From NCBI GenBank assembly GCA_019454045.1, contig SKCR01036751.1:248001-312000 (forward strand): a stretch of 64,000 nucleotides of DNA, given 5' to 3'. Within the stretch, counting starts at the first letter, position 1; the number at the start of each line of letters is the position of its first letter. Below the pieces are notes generated by a model. It was not told where the DNA came from. It ran no database searches and saw only the letters and a program-made list of their open reading frames with translations. The translations under genes were made by a program, and so were the position numbers. The stretch comes from Zanthoxylum bungeanum (Eukaryota; Streptophyta; Magnoliopsida; Sapindales; Rutaceae). Shown piece by piece: positions 46,537 through 59,551 of this stretch.

Positions 46537-49226
46537 TCAATGGATCAAATGCTGATGCTTGCAAACATTCTTCGGGTTGGAATAGAAGTAATCCTCTTCT
46601 TTCGGTCTGTCTGGGATCACCAATCTATTACTTGGCCCTCCCATGCGATCTGCGTGAGCTTCCTTTACAGCGGCAGAAAATTCATCCCAAGTCAGTGAAC
46701 CACTGGTATATTGGTCAATCAGATCAACCAAAAGTTTTCTTTCCAACAAGACCGTCCTCTTGTACCCGAGGAATCTGGATGAAGCATTAGACAAGAAGAT
46801 CTATAAGTTCAAGATAACTAGTGTTGAACTAACCAAAGAGAAAAATCAACTTATGTAAACCAAGTTTAATTTTCACATCAAGGAAAAAAGAAAAGAATTT
46901 TGTCTTCTCAAAGGATGCATGAAAAAAAAAGAAAGAATTATCATTTGATAGAAATATTAGAAGTACAAACAGTATTAATTCTATCTGAAACGACATAGAA
47001 CCAGTAAAATCAGTTGTGGGAACAGATAAGATTCTAATGGCATCAGTACCTGCGATGACCTTCAACAACTTTGGCCATGTTCCCATCATATGTCGGAACA
47101 AAAATATCACTCTCCAATGAAACAAGATAATCTAGAGCTGCCATTTGAGATGAGTGGTTTTGGAAAAACCTAAGGTCAGATGATTCCAACAGAGTTTCTT
47201 TTCTGACCTGTTTAGAAAAGGCAAAAGTAAAAAATCTGTTGGGGAAATCAGTATCCAAGAACCAAATCCAAGCCGATGGCATCAGGTTTCATTTACTAAC
47301 CAATTTTGGATAAGCTGTAGCAAGACTCGCCATCCTCCTTGAACCACCATATATTTCACCTGCTGCAATATAAATCTGCATATTAGGATCAATGTCCAGG
47401 GCCCTCAATGTAAGCGCTGTTTCCTCAGGTGTCAAAGGGCACAATCCATCTTTCCTCTTCAATTCAGAATTTATTATTTTTTCTTTCCACCAAGGATAAG
47501 CGTATCTGCCAAGATATGAAAATTATAAGCCACTGTAAGCACCAACTTATATTTCAGCTGCATTGTGCCTACTGATTCATTTGATATATGAAAAGCTTAC
47601 CTCATCCTTGTCAGTTCTTCCACCTCCTCTTTATTGCAACCCTGATTGCAGCCAGAAAATGCCAACATGTCCATTTCATATCTAAGATGAAGTACCAGAA
47701 AAGGACCATTCTGCCTTAGAAGCCTGATAACTCTTTTACCCAACTCTTCAATTTGAGAAGTGAATCTCAAAGCACTAAAATTTACTCGGCAACGTAGTTT
47801 CTGAATCTCTATAGGTTGACCATTGTTGGCAAGTCGAGCATCAGTTCTGTTAAGATGTTACAACTTTGTACTTCTGTAACAGAGGAAGAACCTGTATACA
47901 GCAAAAGAAAATTATTTTGCATTTACACAATGAAATATAACTAAAGTGTTAGACTCCACTAGTATTTAGCAAGAGACCTCAAATTATAAAATGGCATTCA
48001 AAATAACTTTACATAAAAGACAAACTGACCTGATTGTGATAGTAAGATATATCAGACCAACTAATAGGAGGCATGGACAAAACCCTTCCCATTTCCACTC
48101 TCTTCTTGAGTCTAGGAGGTAACTCTTTCAGTATTCGCACCTCATCTCTCAATGATGTAATAAAATGATCCACATCAAATATGTCTTGAAACTCACTGCC
48201 ATTTCAAGTTAAAGGTAATAATTAAAAACTAATATCACAGTTGACAGGCACCATCATCTCCAAAATCCAAACATAAAATTATTGAGCAGAAGAATAAAGA
48301 GAAGTTCACACACCTAGGATCAGCCCAGGAGGAGGTTTTATCAAGTTCAGGGACTATAAGAGTGACATTCAAATGTCTCGCAATAGCCACCATGTCACAA
48401 ATCTGTTAAAGCATCAGAAGAACAAACACATGAATATTAACCCCCAGGCATAATATCCAATAATTGGCAGATAGACCAAAGTAACAAGCAGTGTTGTGTA
48501 CTTTGCCAAACCACTCACCGCCGCTCTCATCTGATTGAGACCTCCATTGCACGAAACCATCAGGTATCCATTGTTCTTGTAAACCCCTATTGCCAACATG
48601 CCCAGTATCAGATTAAGTGTAAAAAACACAATCAAGTCTCATTAAAAGATTATTATGCATCAAACAAAAGAGACAACAATCATCCATGAAGCAAAATTAA
48701 ACATTAAAATCCAAAAATTTAATACCCGCATCTAATCAGAGATCAATCCTCTGTTTCGTACTAAATAACAGAAGAATATATAAAATTCTTAAATCCCAGT
48801 ATGCCCAATGCCGTTTCAACAATGATACCAAATAGTTATATTAATGAAGCAAATTATATGACATCACAGAATAAAAATAAAAATAAATTAATTTTTTAAA
48901 AAAAGCAACAGCTTTGACTCACTCTTTGGTGGGAGGACGCGGTCGGGAACGGCGGGAGGCTTATCATGAACAGCGGCAGAAGCGGCGTCGGACTCACGGT
49001 TAAAACAAGGAGGCCAAACGGTTAAAACTCGAGGACCCCACGTCTCACCAATCGCCGTTAACTGAACAATACAAGTCCATAACAAAACCGACGTCGTAGC
49101 CCTTATCATCCACAGCTTCATTCTCGACGAAGATGAACTCTTTAACTGCCTCTCCACTCCTCCCTTCAGTAACCCTCCTCCCATTTCTCTCTTCCTCTCA
49201 CTCTTCTCTAATCTGCACATCTCCAC
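46537..49226 (-). CDS. RRT: Rhamnogalacturonan-I rhamnosyltransferase-like (GT106, O-fucosyltransferase family), with a frameshift
   Basis: Predicted Golgi type II membrane glycosyltransferase. The closest family I recognise is Arabidopsis RRT1-4, which add rhamnose to the pectin RG-I backbone. Eight minus-strand exons: 49226-48923, 48586-48519, 48402-48314, 48195-48030, 47891-47601, 47505-47301, 47207-47050 and 46774-46537. The N-terminus has the membrane anchor ([17 protein letters not shown]). Then follow [67 protein letters not shown] and [15 protein letters not shown]. All splice sites are canonical. Exon 5 is 291 nt where phase requires 290: an extra base near 47856-47860 changes the expected VVHLN to VVTS followed by a stop. 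Without it the product would be 505 residues. Met at 49220 is an alternative start. It is a recent null allele or a sequence error. Confidence 0.88.
47853..47862 (-). other. Single-base insertion (frameshift) in exon 5 of the rhamnosyltransferase-like gene
   Basis: The minus strand reads GTTGTAACATCTTAACAG. Removing one A restores the conserved valine-histidine-leucine-asparagine order and agrees with exon length phase. The following exons remain fully conserved, so any inactivation is young. Confidence 0.75.
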
Positions 49227-51347
49227 TCTCGCCCTCCCTCCAACAAATTTATCAATGTGGCATCAATTACGTCAAAATAACAAGAAATTAAAATAAATTT
49301 AAAACTAAAAAACTGTTTTTTCTTTATATGGCGTGATTTTTTAATCCAAATCTCTACCAGATCCAAAATATCCAAAAATAGGATCAAAACGTGATCCCTA
49401 AATTTGAACACAATATATATAATTTCCCTTAAAAAAAAAATTTTGATTTCAATGGCGCCAAATATTCCTAATATCCTCACGCATTATACACAAAATCCGC
49501 GATCTTTTTTCAATCTTAAAAACTAAACCAACCAAATAAAAAAAAAAATGAAAATCAATCAAACCGATTTATATCTTCATCTTGCAAGATAACGAAAAAA
49601 TAAACGGAATATCACGACGAGATATTCGCAGTGATTCTCGCCGGCGAGTTTCTAAATCGCGAGTATACACAGACAGAGAGAAAAAGAGAGACGAGAAAAG
49701 ATAAAGAGAGAGATGGAGAATGTGGAAACGACGCGTATGAGGTTTGATCTCATATGATGATGTGAGTGAGCCATACACCGTCTGATCCCCTCACCTCACG
49801 ACACCACACCTCGGTTTGATTTATTAACTATGGTTGGGTTTAGAGTTGTTGTGAGTGTTGACTATAGTTAAAACTGTTTAATGGCCATGGGGATGGATGG
49901 GAGTAATTGTTGATACATGACACCGGGTAAGCAGTATTGGAGTGCAAATACGGCTGGCTCCACTCCGAATTTATGTTGTCTCATACGTGGCGAAGATCAA
50001 TTCGTTGAAACGGTTCACGCTTCACCCAGTGTTGATGCACTTTAGCAATATGGGTGATCTCTACTCGCCGTTAGATCCGGAGCATTAAATCCATTTTCGA
50101 TACGCCGACATTTTATCGCGATAATTTGGAGGAAAAATTGAACTCCAGTCAAAAAGCCACTGTTCATTTTAATTTTTTGGGCATTATTTGCCTCCTAATT
50201 AGTTGTTATTTTTGATATTGCGATTCATTAATTAGAAAGCATTAATTAAAATTTTAATGTGTGTATCGAAATGTGAAACAATAATATGCATGGAGATCAT
50301 AAATACATTGTAGCATATCTAATGAATTTACAAATAATCATGAATCATAGCTAATTTTTTTAGCAATAAATTTTCATCACTCTCTTTTTGGGTTTATTTA
50401 TAAAATTATAACTTTTACAAATAATGTCATTATTGTGATATTGAATGTACTGATATTATAATTAAAATCCGGAAAAAATTATCTAAATTCTTTTAAATAC
50501 ACTTCAAATGAATGTCTCTACATAATTAATTTAAATTCACACAATAACTTTCAAAGTTCAACCCATACCCACCGGATGTTGAATTGTTGTTAATCAAGTT
50601 AAAACAACCAAAATCAATGATCTAATTCATTGAGCATATCTCTTTATTTAGTAGTAGTTTTTTAATTTTTAATTTTATTGCATTGATTAGCTTTCATTAA
50701 CTGTCCAAAGAACAAAAAATAACGGTGAAAGAGACGGTATTTCGGCGAGAATACTGTGACAACTGGCTCACTTTTTTCTGTTTCGGATTCGGAGTACTTG
50801 AATTCTATAAGCGAGTCTCCGTGAGAGTGTCGGTTCTGCCGTTAAGACGGCGTCAGCTGATAAAGGGTCAGTACTCAGAACGGTCGAGTGGTCCGATGTG
50901 ATTGATGTTCGTGGCGTGCCACATGGCAGAATCAAGATGACTTGAAGCCCCAATTTGCTATTTGATACCAAGAAGGTGGGTCCCTCCGAGATGGCCGGAC
51001 CGGCTATGTGATGCACGCGCCTAGCGAGGTGGCAGTACGCTGTTTGTCGGTATCCCATTATAGACCCACGTCGGTGCTGACGTGGACTAACCGTACAAGG
51101 TCTTACTGGAGGGTATTTTACACGCGCTAAAAGGGAATGTGGTTGTTGGGGTTGTGGTAACCTGTGATAGGATCTAGAGCACGGGTACAAAAGTGATACT
51201 CATGTTTTGTGGGGCCTCTTTAAATATTAATTTGGTAAATATTAAAAATCACATTTTTATTTTCATTTTATTGAAATTTAGAAGAGGTTAGTTAGGTTAT
51301 TTAACTAATTTTGATAATTATTTATAAATAATTTAGATTTATTTTTT

Positions 51348-51382
<35 letters not shown>

Positions 51383-51719
51383 AAAATGATATAAAATAAG
51401 AATAATCCATGATATTTAAGGAACTCAGGTATGGTGCATAAGACTTACCGACATTATGTAAGTTCCAAATGTGACAACTTAACAACCCAAAATGAATACA
51501 TGGTCTCAAATTTATTTTATGGTTTTTTTTACAAATTTAAAATAAAAATAAAAATTTATATATAAACATAAAATTTGAATTAATAATTATTCTTCATTAG
51601 ATGAGAATAAATAAAACATATATTAAAAAAAAAATTTGGAAGAAGATTGATGGATACCTCTAAACAAAACAAATGAATAATGGAAATTGAAATTGCATTT
51701 AAAAATAAAGAAATCAATT
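49227..51719. other. Promoter side of the rhamnosyltransferase-like gene and intergenic DNA
   Basis: No gene assigned. A 140-codon minus-strand open frame at 50768-51190 has no recognisable domain; this GC-richer stretch could instead be a regulatory or decayed region. An (AT)n tract lies at about 51350-51378. Confidence 0.4.
51066..51085. promoter_or_regulatory. Inverted pair of ACGT-core motifs
   Basis: CCACGTC and GACGTGG form a perfect 7-bp inverted repeat with a 6-bp spacer. ACGT cores of this kind are bZIP/bHLH sites. No adjacent transcription unit was identified, so function is open. Confidence 0.4.
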
Positions 51720-51887
51720 AAATCGTTGGAAATCTTTCAGCCAAGCCACCCTTTCCGGGCTTAAGGCGAAACATGTAAAATTTCTGACTGTCTCAGGCTC
51801 TTACAAGAAACGCACTTCCGGGATTCGAACCTAGATCCTCAAGGTGAGATGATGAGTCATATACCAGCAAGTCACGTTACTTTGAGA
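51720..51887 (-). repeat. tRNA-derived SINE-like repeat, copy 2
   Basis: On the minus strand a B-box GGTTCGAATCCCGG is followed by AAGTGCGTTTCTTGTAAGAG, CTGAGACAGTCAG and GGGTGGCTTGGCTG. It is the best-preserved of three copies in this window. An A-box-like GTGACTTGCTGG lies about 50 bp before the B-box. Confidence 0.6.
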
Positions 51888-52394
51888 CTAATGATAAAAT
51901 ATTAATGACATTTGACTAATAATCCTAAGCGCTGCACCACCAAAGAGAAGATGCTATTATTTAATTCTTTAAATCTTCATGGCACGCCAAAAACTTGTAA
52001 AAAACTAAATGGAAAAGGCCTCCGGCCAGATTGTGCTTCTTCTTCATTGAAAGAGAAAGATTGCCAATCATTTTGTAAAAGGCTTTGGGAATCATATTTC
52101 TTATAATATATTTCTAATTTTGAAATTACAAATGCCCCTTCAAATATGAATCAACAAATGGCACCCCAAAAAAAAAAAAATGTCATATAGGACGTGGGTG
52201 CATGTATCATAATTTTGGAATCTGTTGACTCGAAAAGGAAATTGTGACCAACTCTCATTCCTGTAATTGCAATTTCTTAATTGGTAATTTCAGTTTTTAA
52301 GGGCAAAAAAACGAGGTTGGTGGTATTATTAAGAATGAAAAGAGGAATGTGGCATTTCTGTTGTTGCAAAGGAATCATAATATGATTCTTAATG
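51888..52394. other. Intergenic DNA
   Basis: No supported gene; the short open frame at 51912-52106 is unremarkable. A poly-A tract lies near 52168. Confidence 0.4.
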
Positions 52395-52560
52395 GAAGTG
52401 GTTTGATGGTGTACAGTTTAAGAAATGATTTTTAGGTTATGGGTTTGAATTTAGGAGATGTGTTTCTTGTAAGAGTTTGGAACAGTCAGAGGTTTTAGCC
52501 GATCCGCTTAAACCCGGATTATGTGATTTGGCGATGAGGCTTCCAATGGTTCAAAAAAAG
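52395..52560 (+). repeat. tRNA-derived SINE-like repeat, copy 3 (diverged)
   Basis: Shares GGTTATGGGTTTGAATT, GTGTTTCTTGTAAGAG and GAACAGTCAGAGG with the other copies, and ends before an A-rich stretch. Confidence 0.45.
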
Positions 52561-52814
52561 AAAGAAATATAATATATTTTTTAAATTAGGATGAAAAATT
52601 TTAGGAAATTCATGGAAAAAAAATGTACTATTACTCGTTGCAACTGTGAGAGAGCATTTTTTTTCCTGTCTACCTTTATTGAGTTTTGTATTCGTTTTTT
52701 TTTTTTTTTTTTTTTTTAATTAGTCATGGATTTAATGACGTTGAAGGAATAATATAGTTGACCTCATTTAATGGAAAAAATATTTTATTTGATAATGATT
52801 GAGTAAAATCCCAA

Positions 52815-53235
52815 AAATTTTGCATATTTTAGATATCAGACTCAATGATGATTGAGGAAAACTCCAAATCTTTTGCACACTCTAATCCGAAAAGCACAGC
52901 TTCTGCTTCTGCCACTTCGATATCTCCCTGAAATTTAATATTCTTCGCCGCAACCGCTAAAAAACACCCAAGTGATTTCTGAACACCACTACCAACCCCA
53001 CTTTATTTGCTTTCATATCGACTGCAACATATACATTTATTTTCACCCAATAAACCGGAAGGGGGGACCAGTCCAAGACGCCAACATCACTAGTTATCTC
53101 ACTGGGTACCTCGCCTTTCAAATTAGCTCTAATAGACGCGTTCCAGAAAGCCTCAGCCTTCGCAACAATGGATGTGCAATTTGTAAACATGCCTTGGATT
53201 ACAGTATCGTTCCCTGCCCCCCATATGACCCACAT
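52815..53235 (-). pseudogene. LINE-type RNase H-like (RVT_3) remnant
   Basis: The minus strand encodes the segment WSPLPVYWVKINVYVAVDMK and GLVVVFRNHLGVF, typical of the RNase H-like domain that follows reverse transcriptase in plant non-LTR elements. The frame then closes at 52957, and a second frame continues with AEAEAVLFGLECAKD and IIESD to about 52820. The expected aspartate in the INVDAA motif is replaced by tyrosine, so the fragment is inactive. No reverse transcriptase is joined to it here. Confidence 0.65.
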
Positions 53236-53275
53236 TAAAACAAAATATTTCTCTATTTCTTCTCGAGTTGAGTTG

Positions 53276-53864
53276 TGTACGGGCTAAATTTGGACCCAAG
53301 AGTAATCGACATTTCATCACCAGACCAACCACAAAGCCTAAAAACTGAAACCCTCTAAATTAAGCCCAAGCTGATATTGAACCCAGAGATCCCATGAGCC
53401 CAAGCCCATAAATGACTTGACCAAAATACCTCATCAGTTACCGGATCAGAAAACGTCTCAACTCATAATTCCTCTACTAAATTGATCGTTTCATGGCATC
53501 CAACGGGTAAAAGAAATGAATGAGCCTACTATAAAGAACTTATAAAAGAAAAAGGTCTTGACTTAGAAATGGGGAGAAAAAAAGTATTACAACCCAAAGC
53601 TTAATCATTCTCACGAGATCCCTCAGAACCTTCAACACATCGCCCTCACGACAATCCACATGGATCAAGGTAGTCTCTAGCTTTGCTCTTCCATTACTTA
53701 CAGCTCGTCTTCATCATTGACTTGAGCGTCGGAGTGCCTATGGCACCCACCACACCGGTGGGCAGTAACCTCCACGCTCACTCTACCTTTATTTTGCAGG
53801 ATCACTAATGTCCCCAACCTGTAAATTCTCGATTGTGGACCTTGGGCGAAAACCATCATCCATA
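53276..53864 (+). repeat. Diverged LTR related to the element at 1348, truncated copy
   Basis: Begins TGTACGGGCTAAATTTGG and carries the same GAGCGTCGGAGTGCC and CACACCGGTGGG blocks. It ends CATCCATA. A degenerate primer-binding site (TGGCGCCCATCGTGGGG, 53868-53884) and about 30 bp of leader follow before a Copia LTR interrupts it at 53918. Confidence 0.85.
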
Positions 53865-53917
53865 ATTTGGCGCCCATCGTGGGGCCCTTAGCGATTCATA
53901 GCAAGCAAAGACCCTTC

Positions 53918-55831
53918 TGTTAGTCTTTAAGACATGCCACAAGATCACTAAGCATGATTAAAGTGTGAAAAATCAAAAATAAGTTGCGAAAAACTTACAT
54001 TGATTTGGATGATTTCAAGACTTTTTCTTTGTTTTGATAGAAGCTCCAAGCTTTGTTGAGTGTTTCCAACACTTGGGTGAGTTTCCCTATCACCTTCTTT
54101 AAATCCAAATGTGCTAGCAAGCTTGAAATTTTGAAACAAAATTTCCAAGATAGAACTTATGGTGTTCGGCCAAGAGAGGTTTGTGAGAGAGAGATGTGTT
54201 TTTGGTTTTTCAAAAAATCCTAATTCAAAGTCAAACCAATTTTATGTAATTGTTTTGCCAAATGCAAAATGCTTTTACCAAAAGCAAAACAAGGTTGGTC
54301 AAAAGTGAGTGGTTTTCTAAAAAACCATTTACTTTTGCCAACAACCACCATTAATTTGTGGGCCCCACCTTTTTAAATTCAAAATTCAAGATGGCTTGCT
54401 TTACACATTTCGAGCTAGATTCCGTTTAATCCGATTAAACGAATTTTCCGTCACAACGTAATTAAATCCAATTTAATTAAATAATGATGTCTCGTAAAAT
54501 TATTACAAAAGTCGCTTACGAATTGATTCCAAATTAATTCGTTTGCTCGTATTAAAGTCCAACTTTAATATCGTATTGAAATCTAATTTCAATTAATATA
54601 TCCGATATATTATTTTAGCCCAAATAAATAAATTAAATAGAAAAATTCAATTTAACTATTAAATTTATTTTACCGATTAATTCCAAATTAATCGCGTTCT
54701 CTCTTCTAGTCGAATTAATCCCAGATTAATTCATACCGTAATTAATCCCAGATTAATTTTCTCTCTTCTAATTAATCCCAGATTAATTATGCTCGAGTCA
54801 AATATCATCGGTAAATCTTTGGGAAGCGACCCAAGAGATCCCTGGATATGTTGGCAGTAAATACGGTTGTCGGACTATCCGAACACGTGCGTACCTCGTA
54901 CGGCGTTCTTACCGATTTACAAGACATTGTTGGCTTCTAACAAAACACCGTGCCTACTCAATTCTCTAAAAATATTCTATGAAGAATATACAATCTATAT
55001 CAAGCGTAGTATATAATGTATTACGTATTGTGATTCAGTATCAAATGTCACATGCTAGGCCTGAGGCTGGAATTGTGTCTGTCCCGTACGAAGCATATAT
55101 CAGATCACTAGCAAATGTCTCTATAATCGGATAATCATGACCTAGTCATACTATCCTGATAACTGCAGCATTTAAGAGTACTAGTTCTGTATCCTTATGT
55201 GATCATCATCTTCATGTGACTGAAGTGAAACTTACATCTTGACATCACACCCAATACACTACGATTCTCAGTAAACCTAGAAGAGGTGTACACAGAACCT
55301 GTTAAAGCCTCAGACGACCAAAACCAAAGCGTACTGATTGTCGTAAGTATTAGCGATGCAAGTCTCAGGTTAAGACCAAATACACCTACCCTGATTCGGA
55401 CTCCCATAGACACATAGTCATATTACCAATGAGATTCCAATGGGTCTATCCAGAGCGAAGCTATTTTCGTACCATCGGTAAACAGAACCTCCTATTACAA
55501 TTACATGAGTATCCAATACCCAAATATATGAGAATTATGTCGTTACGCTTCCATAACGCGCACAAGTGTAATACTAGTCTATTCCGCATTATCGATGTCC
55601 AGTTTCGATAATAATACGACTAGGGATATTTAATGATTAAACCTTACGTGGATTACTACTGTCTCATATCTTATTAATCTAGTACTAATTATATGGACTT
55701 TTATCATTTATTTATCCCGGTAATCCAATTACAAATGATAAAAAAACAATTTCCTTTGTCACATAGTTAATTTGTACAAAAACACCATGTTCTGTACAAA
55801 TAGTGATGTTATGGGTCATAATTATCCAACA
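53918..55831 (-). repeat. Copia 3' LTR, minus orientation
   Basis: Reads TGTTGGATAATTATGACC at its 5' end (55831) and ...GACTAACA at its 3' end (53918). Preceded on the minus strand by the polypurine-type GGCCAAGTCGGAGAT. Contains a triple TTAATCCCAGATTAA palindromic motif (about 54715-54790). Homologous to 57434-59551 and to 63720 onward. Confidence 0.85.
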
Positions 55832-57433
55832 ATCTCCGACTTGGCCTATAGCCAATCACTGAAGTGTCCTACACCTGAACTATGTACGGGTCGCTCAAAC
55901 TTCTGCTAATAAACAGCTTTCGTTAGCAGATTTATAATGTTATCATCTGATACGTTTTATTCGATCATCACATCGCCACGATGTATGATATGACGAATCA
56001 GATGAAATAGTCGAAGTACATATTTGGATCGTTGATGAGACCGTGATTATTTAGCATGTGTTATAGCCTAGCTCAGCTGCTAACAGAACTATACCTAATC
56101 CAATTAGGATTATATATATCCAAAATGCTTCTTTTGCTGCCTCAGCAGCATCAATATTCCACTTTTGTTGTTTATTCGGTAACAATACCTTGCTTGGAAG
56201 ATTTCCAGTTCACTGTTCCGTCATTCAAACTATATAGTACCCTTATTACGATTTACAGTCGTTTTTATCGGTTTGAAAACTTGTCTTTCCCCATATTATC
56301 AGAAAGCATCCTTAGTTCGTCCAAGATACTCAAAGATTTTCTTTACATTAATCCAGTGACCATCACCTGGATTAGCCTGATTGTGACTACATATGCTCAA
56401 AGCATATGAGATATCATGTCACGTACATGTTTTTCAATGTACGAGTTCTCGAAGAGTGCCAACAACTTTTTGATCTATCTCAGTACATCTTTATTCTTAG
56501 AATAAAGGTTGCCTCTCCCAAGTTATTATATGGAGAATTTTAATGAAAGTCAAGCTTTCACCGATTTTAATATGGGAATGTCATTGCTTAAAAGTAATTC
56601 ATCATCAAAGTATAGGACATTCATTGTCAATGCGCTCCCACTAAGCTTCTAATATACACAAGAATGATCTTTGTTTTGTATGAAACCATATTGCAATATG
56701 ATCTCATCAAAACGTTAGTTTCAAGAACGCAATGCTTGCTTCAATCCATAAAATGGATCGATATAACTTGCAAACCTTGTTTGCTTGTTACGGTACGACA
56801 AAACCGTCAGGGTGTTTTATAAACATCCTCCAAAAGGTTTCCGTTAAGGAAAGCGGTTTTGATGTTCATCTGCCATATTTCATAATGAAATATGCAACAT
56901 AAGCAAACATTATCCGAATGGATTTAATCATGGCAACAGGTAAAAGGTTTCGTCGTAATCGACATCATGTTGATGACGATATCCTTTTTGCTCCAAGCCT
57001 AGCTTAATACATTTGTATGTTGTCATTCATGTCTGTCTTCACCATGAAGACCCATTTACTACCAATAAGCACAATGCCTTCTCGTACATCAACCAGTGTC
57101 CAAACTTGGTTGGTATACATGGAATCCATTTCGTACTTTATGGCATCTTGCCATAATACGGAGTCGATACCTTGTATTGCTGCCTCATACGTAGCCGGCT
57201 TATTATGCTTAATAAAATTAATATCTACATGAGGTGAGATCAGAACCTCATACCTCTTAGGTTGTTTTCTAACTCTCTCATACCTATGCGGTTCTTGTGT
57301 ATTAGAAGATTATGGAATAGTCTTATCCCTGATGAACTGTTCATGTTCCGAGAGGAAATCTGTGCCAGGAATATTATTACTCTGATTTTCATCGAGTTCT
57401 ACTTTCCTCCCACATACCACTGTAATTAGGAAT
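55832..57433 (-). pseudogene. Copia reverse transcriptase fragment (RVT_2), decayed
   Basis: Reading the minus strand from the right, conceptual translation gives a Copia RT: MDSMYTNQVWTLVD at about 57120, WQMNIKTAFLNGNLLEDVY at about 56850, and LYFDDELLLSNDI at about 56600, where the usual YVDD box is YFDD. Then LGEATFILRI at about 56500. Many frameshifts and stops. It is contiguous with the minus-strand 3' LTR at 53918-55831. Its upstream part is cut off by the plus-strand element that begins at 57434. Confidence 0.8.
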
Positions 57434-59551
57434 TGTTGGACAATTATGACCTATAGCGTCACTATTTTTACAGATCACGGTGTTGTTGTACAAATTAACT
57501 ATGTGACAAAGGAGATTGCACTCTTATCATTTGTGATTAGATCACCTAGATATATAAATGATAAGAGGTCCCTATGATTTATTCCTGGACTGAGAATGAT
57601 ATGAGACAGTATCAGTCCAAGAATGATAAATCGTTAAATATCCCTAGTAAGAGTATTATCGAGATTGGACATCTATAAATACGTAAAAGACTAGTATTGC
57701 ACTTGTGCGCGTTTGTGAGGACACAGCATGAGTATCATATCTGGGTATATGATACTCATGCAAGTGTAATAGGAGATTGTGTTTCACCGATGGTACGAGA
57801 AACAGCTTCGCTCTGGATAAACCCCCTCGGAATTCCATTGGTAGTATGACTATGTGTCTATGGAAGTCCGAAATCAGGGTAGGTGTATTTGGTCTTGACC
57901 TGAGACTTGCACCGCTAATACTTGCGACAATCAATATATTTTGGTTGAGGTCGTCCAAGGCTTTAACCGGTTCTGTGTACGATAATGCTGAGTATATTGA
58001 GAATCGTAGTGTGTGGGTGTGATGTCAAGATGGAAGTATCACTCCAGTCATAGTGGAGATGATGGTCACGTAGGATACGGAACTCGTTCTCTTAAATGCT
58101 CGAGCTATCGGGATATTATGACTAGGTCATGTATATCCGATTATAGAGACTAGTTACCAGACATCCGATATGTGCTTCGTACGGGGCAGACACAATTCCA
58201 CCCCCAGGCCTAGCACGTGATCATCCGATACTGGAGAGAAATACACAATACTACGGTATACTACGCTTGAAATAGATCTTTATATTCCTATAAGGATATT
58301 TCCGGAGAATTGGGTAGGCATGACGCTTTGCTAGAAGCCAACCTTATCTTATAAATCGGTAAAACGTAGTACTTGGTACTTACGTGTTCGGATAGTCCGA
58401 CGACCGTATTTACTGCCAACATATCCGGGGATCTCATGGGTCGCTTCCCGAAGATTCACAGATGATGTATAACTCACACTTAATTAATCTGGGATTAATT
58501 AGAAGAGAGAGAAAATTAATCTTGGATTAATTACGGAGATATTTTATCTAGGATAAAATATTAATAAAGGAGAGAGAACGATTAATTTGAAATTAATCGA
58601 TAAAATAATATATTCGATCTATTATATGAAATTAGATTTCGACGCGGAATTAAAATTAGATTGTAATTCGGGTGAACGAATTAATTTAGAATTAATTCGT
58701 TAGCGACGTGAATAGTGATTTCGCTAGGCGTAATCGTTAATTACGTCGCGATAGAAAATTCGTTAATTTGGAATTAGCGAACCCGAGCCCGAGAGTGATT
58801 GCGAGCGCATTCGCATTTCGAATTCGAGCGCGGCACACAAGTCACATCAGACGTCATATCGTTAGTCACATCAATCATCAAATCACTTGTCACTTTGAGT
58901 GATGTGACATGACATGTTGTCACTTTATTAAAGTGACTTGATGTGAATAGAGAAAGGTGATTGAAAAGCAATAGTTGCTTTTTGCTTTTTGACTTTTGCT
59001 TTTTGAAAAGTAAAAGTAATTTATTAAATTGAAATTGAAAAGTGGTAAATGGTTTTAATTAATTTTGGAAGTTAAAAACAAACCTATTACACCTTTTCTT
59101 TCGCTCTCTCCACCATTCACATTTTTGCTTTTTTCCCTCTTCTTCTTGCACACGGCTTGGAGCCATCTTTTTCTCTTCCATTTTTTTTGGTTCTGCCGAA
59201 TTCAAGAGAGAAGCAAGAGAGTATTTTGTTGCAAAATACAAAGTGTTAGCACACTATAGGGTTAATACAAAGGTGATAGGGTAGTGAACACTTGAGCATG
59301 GAAAGCTTGAAGCTTGGAGCTTCAATGGAGGTCAACCATGGCCGATTTTTGGAGACAACTAGAGGACCAAAACCGAGTAGTCCACTGCCTAGGGGAGCCT
59401 TTACCGAGCCATCTTGGAGGAAGAAAAGGCTTGTGTTCCTTGACGCATCCAAACCAATCATTGTGAGTATGTTTTCCGTCATTCTCCTTTGAAGTATTCA
59501 TGCATTTTCTTGCTTGATTTGGTGATCTTGGGACCTAATTAGAAACCAACA
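57434..59551 (+). repeat. Copia 5' LTR, plus orientation
   Basis: TGTTGGACAATTATGACC...AACCAACA, same family as the LTR at 53918 but inverted relative to it. It is followed by ATGGTATCTTTGAGC, a primer-binding-site-like sequence resembling the initiator-Met type with differences. The 5 bases before it are GGAAT. Confidence 0.85.

Noticed and set aside
50768..51190. 140-codon minus-strand open frame
   Set aside because: No recognisable domain or start context. The length is plausible by chance in a GC-richer stretch. Kept only as a note.
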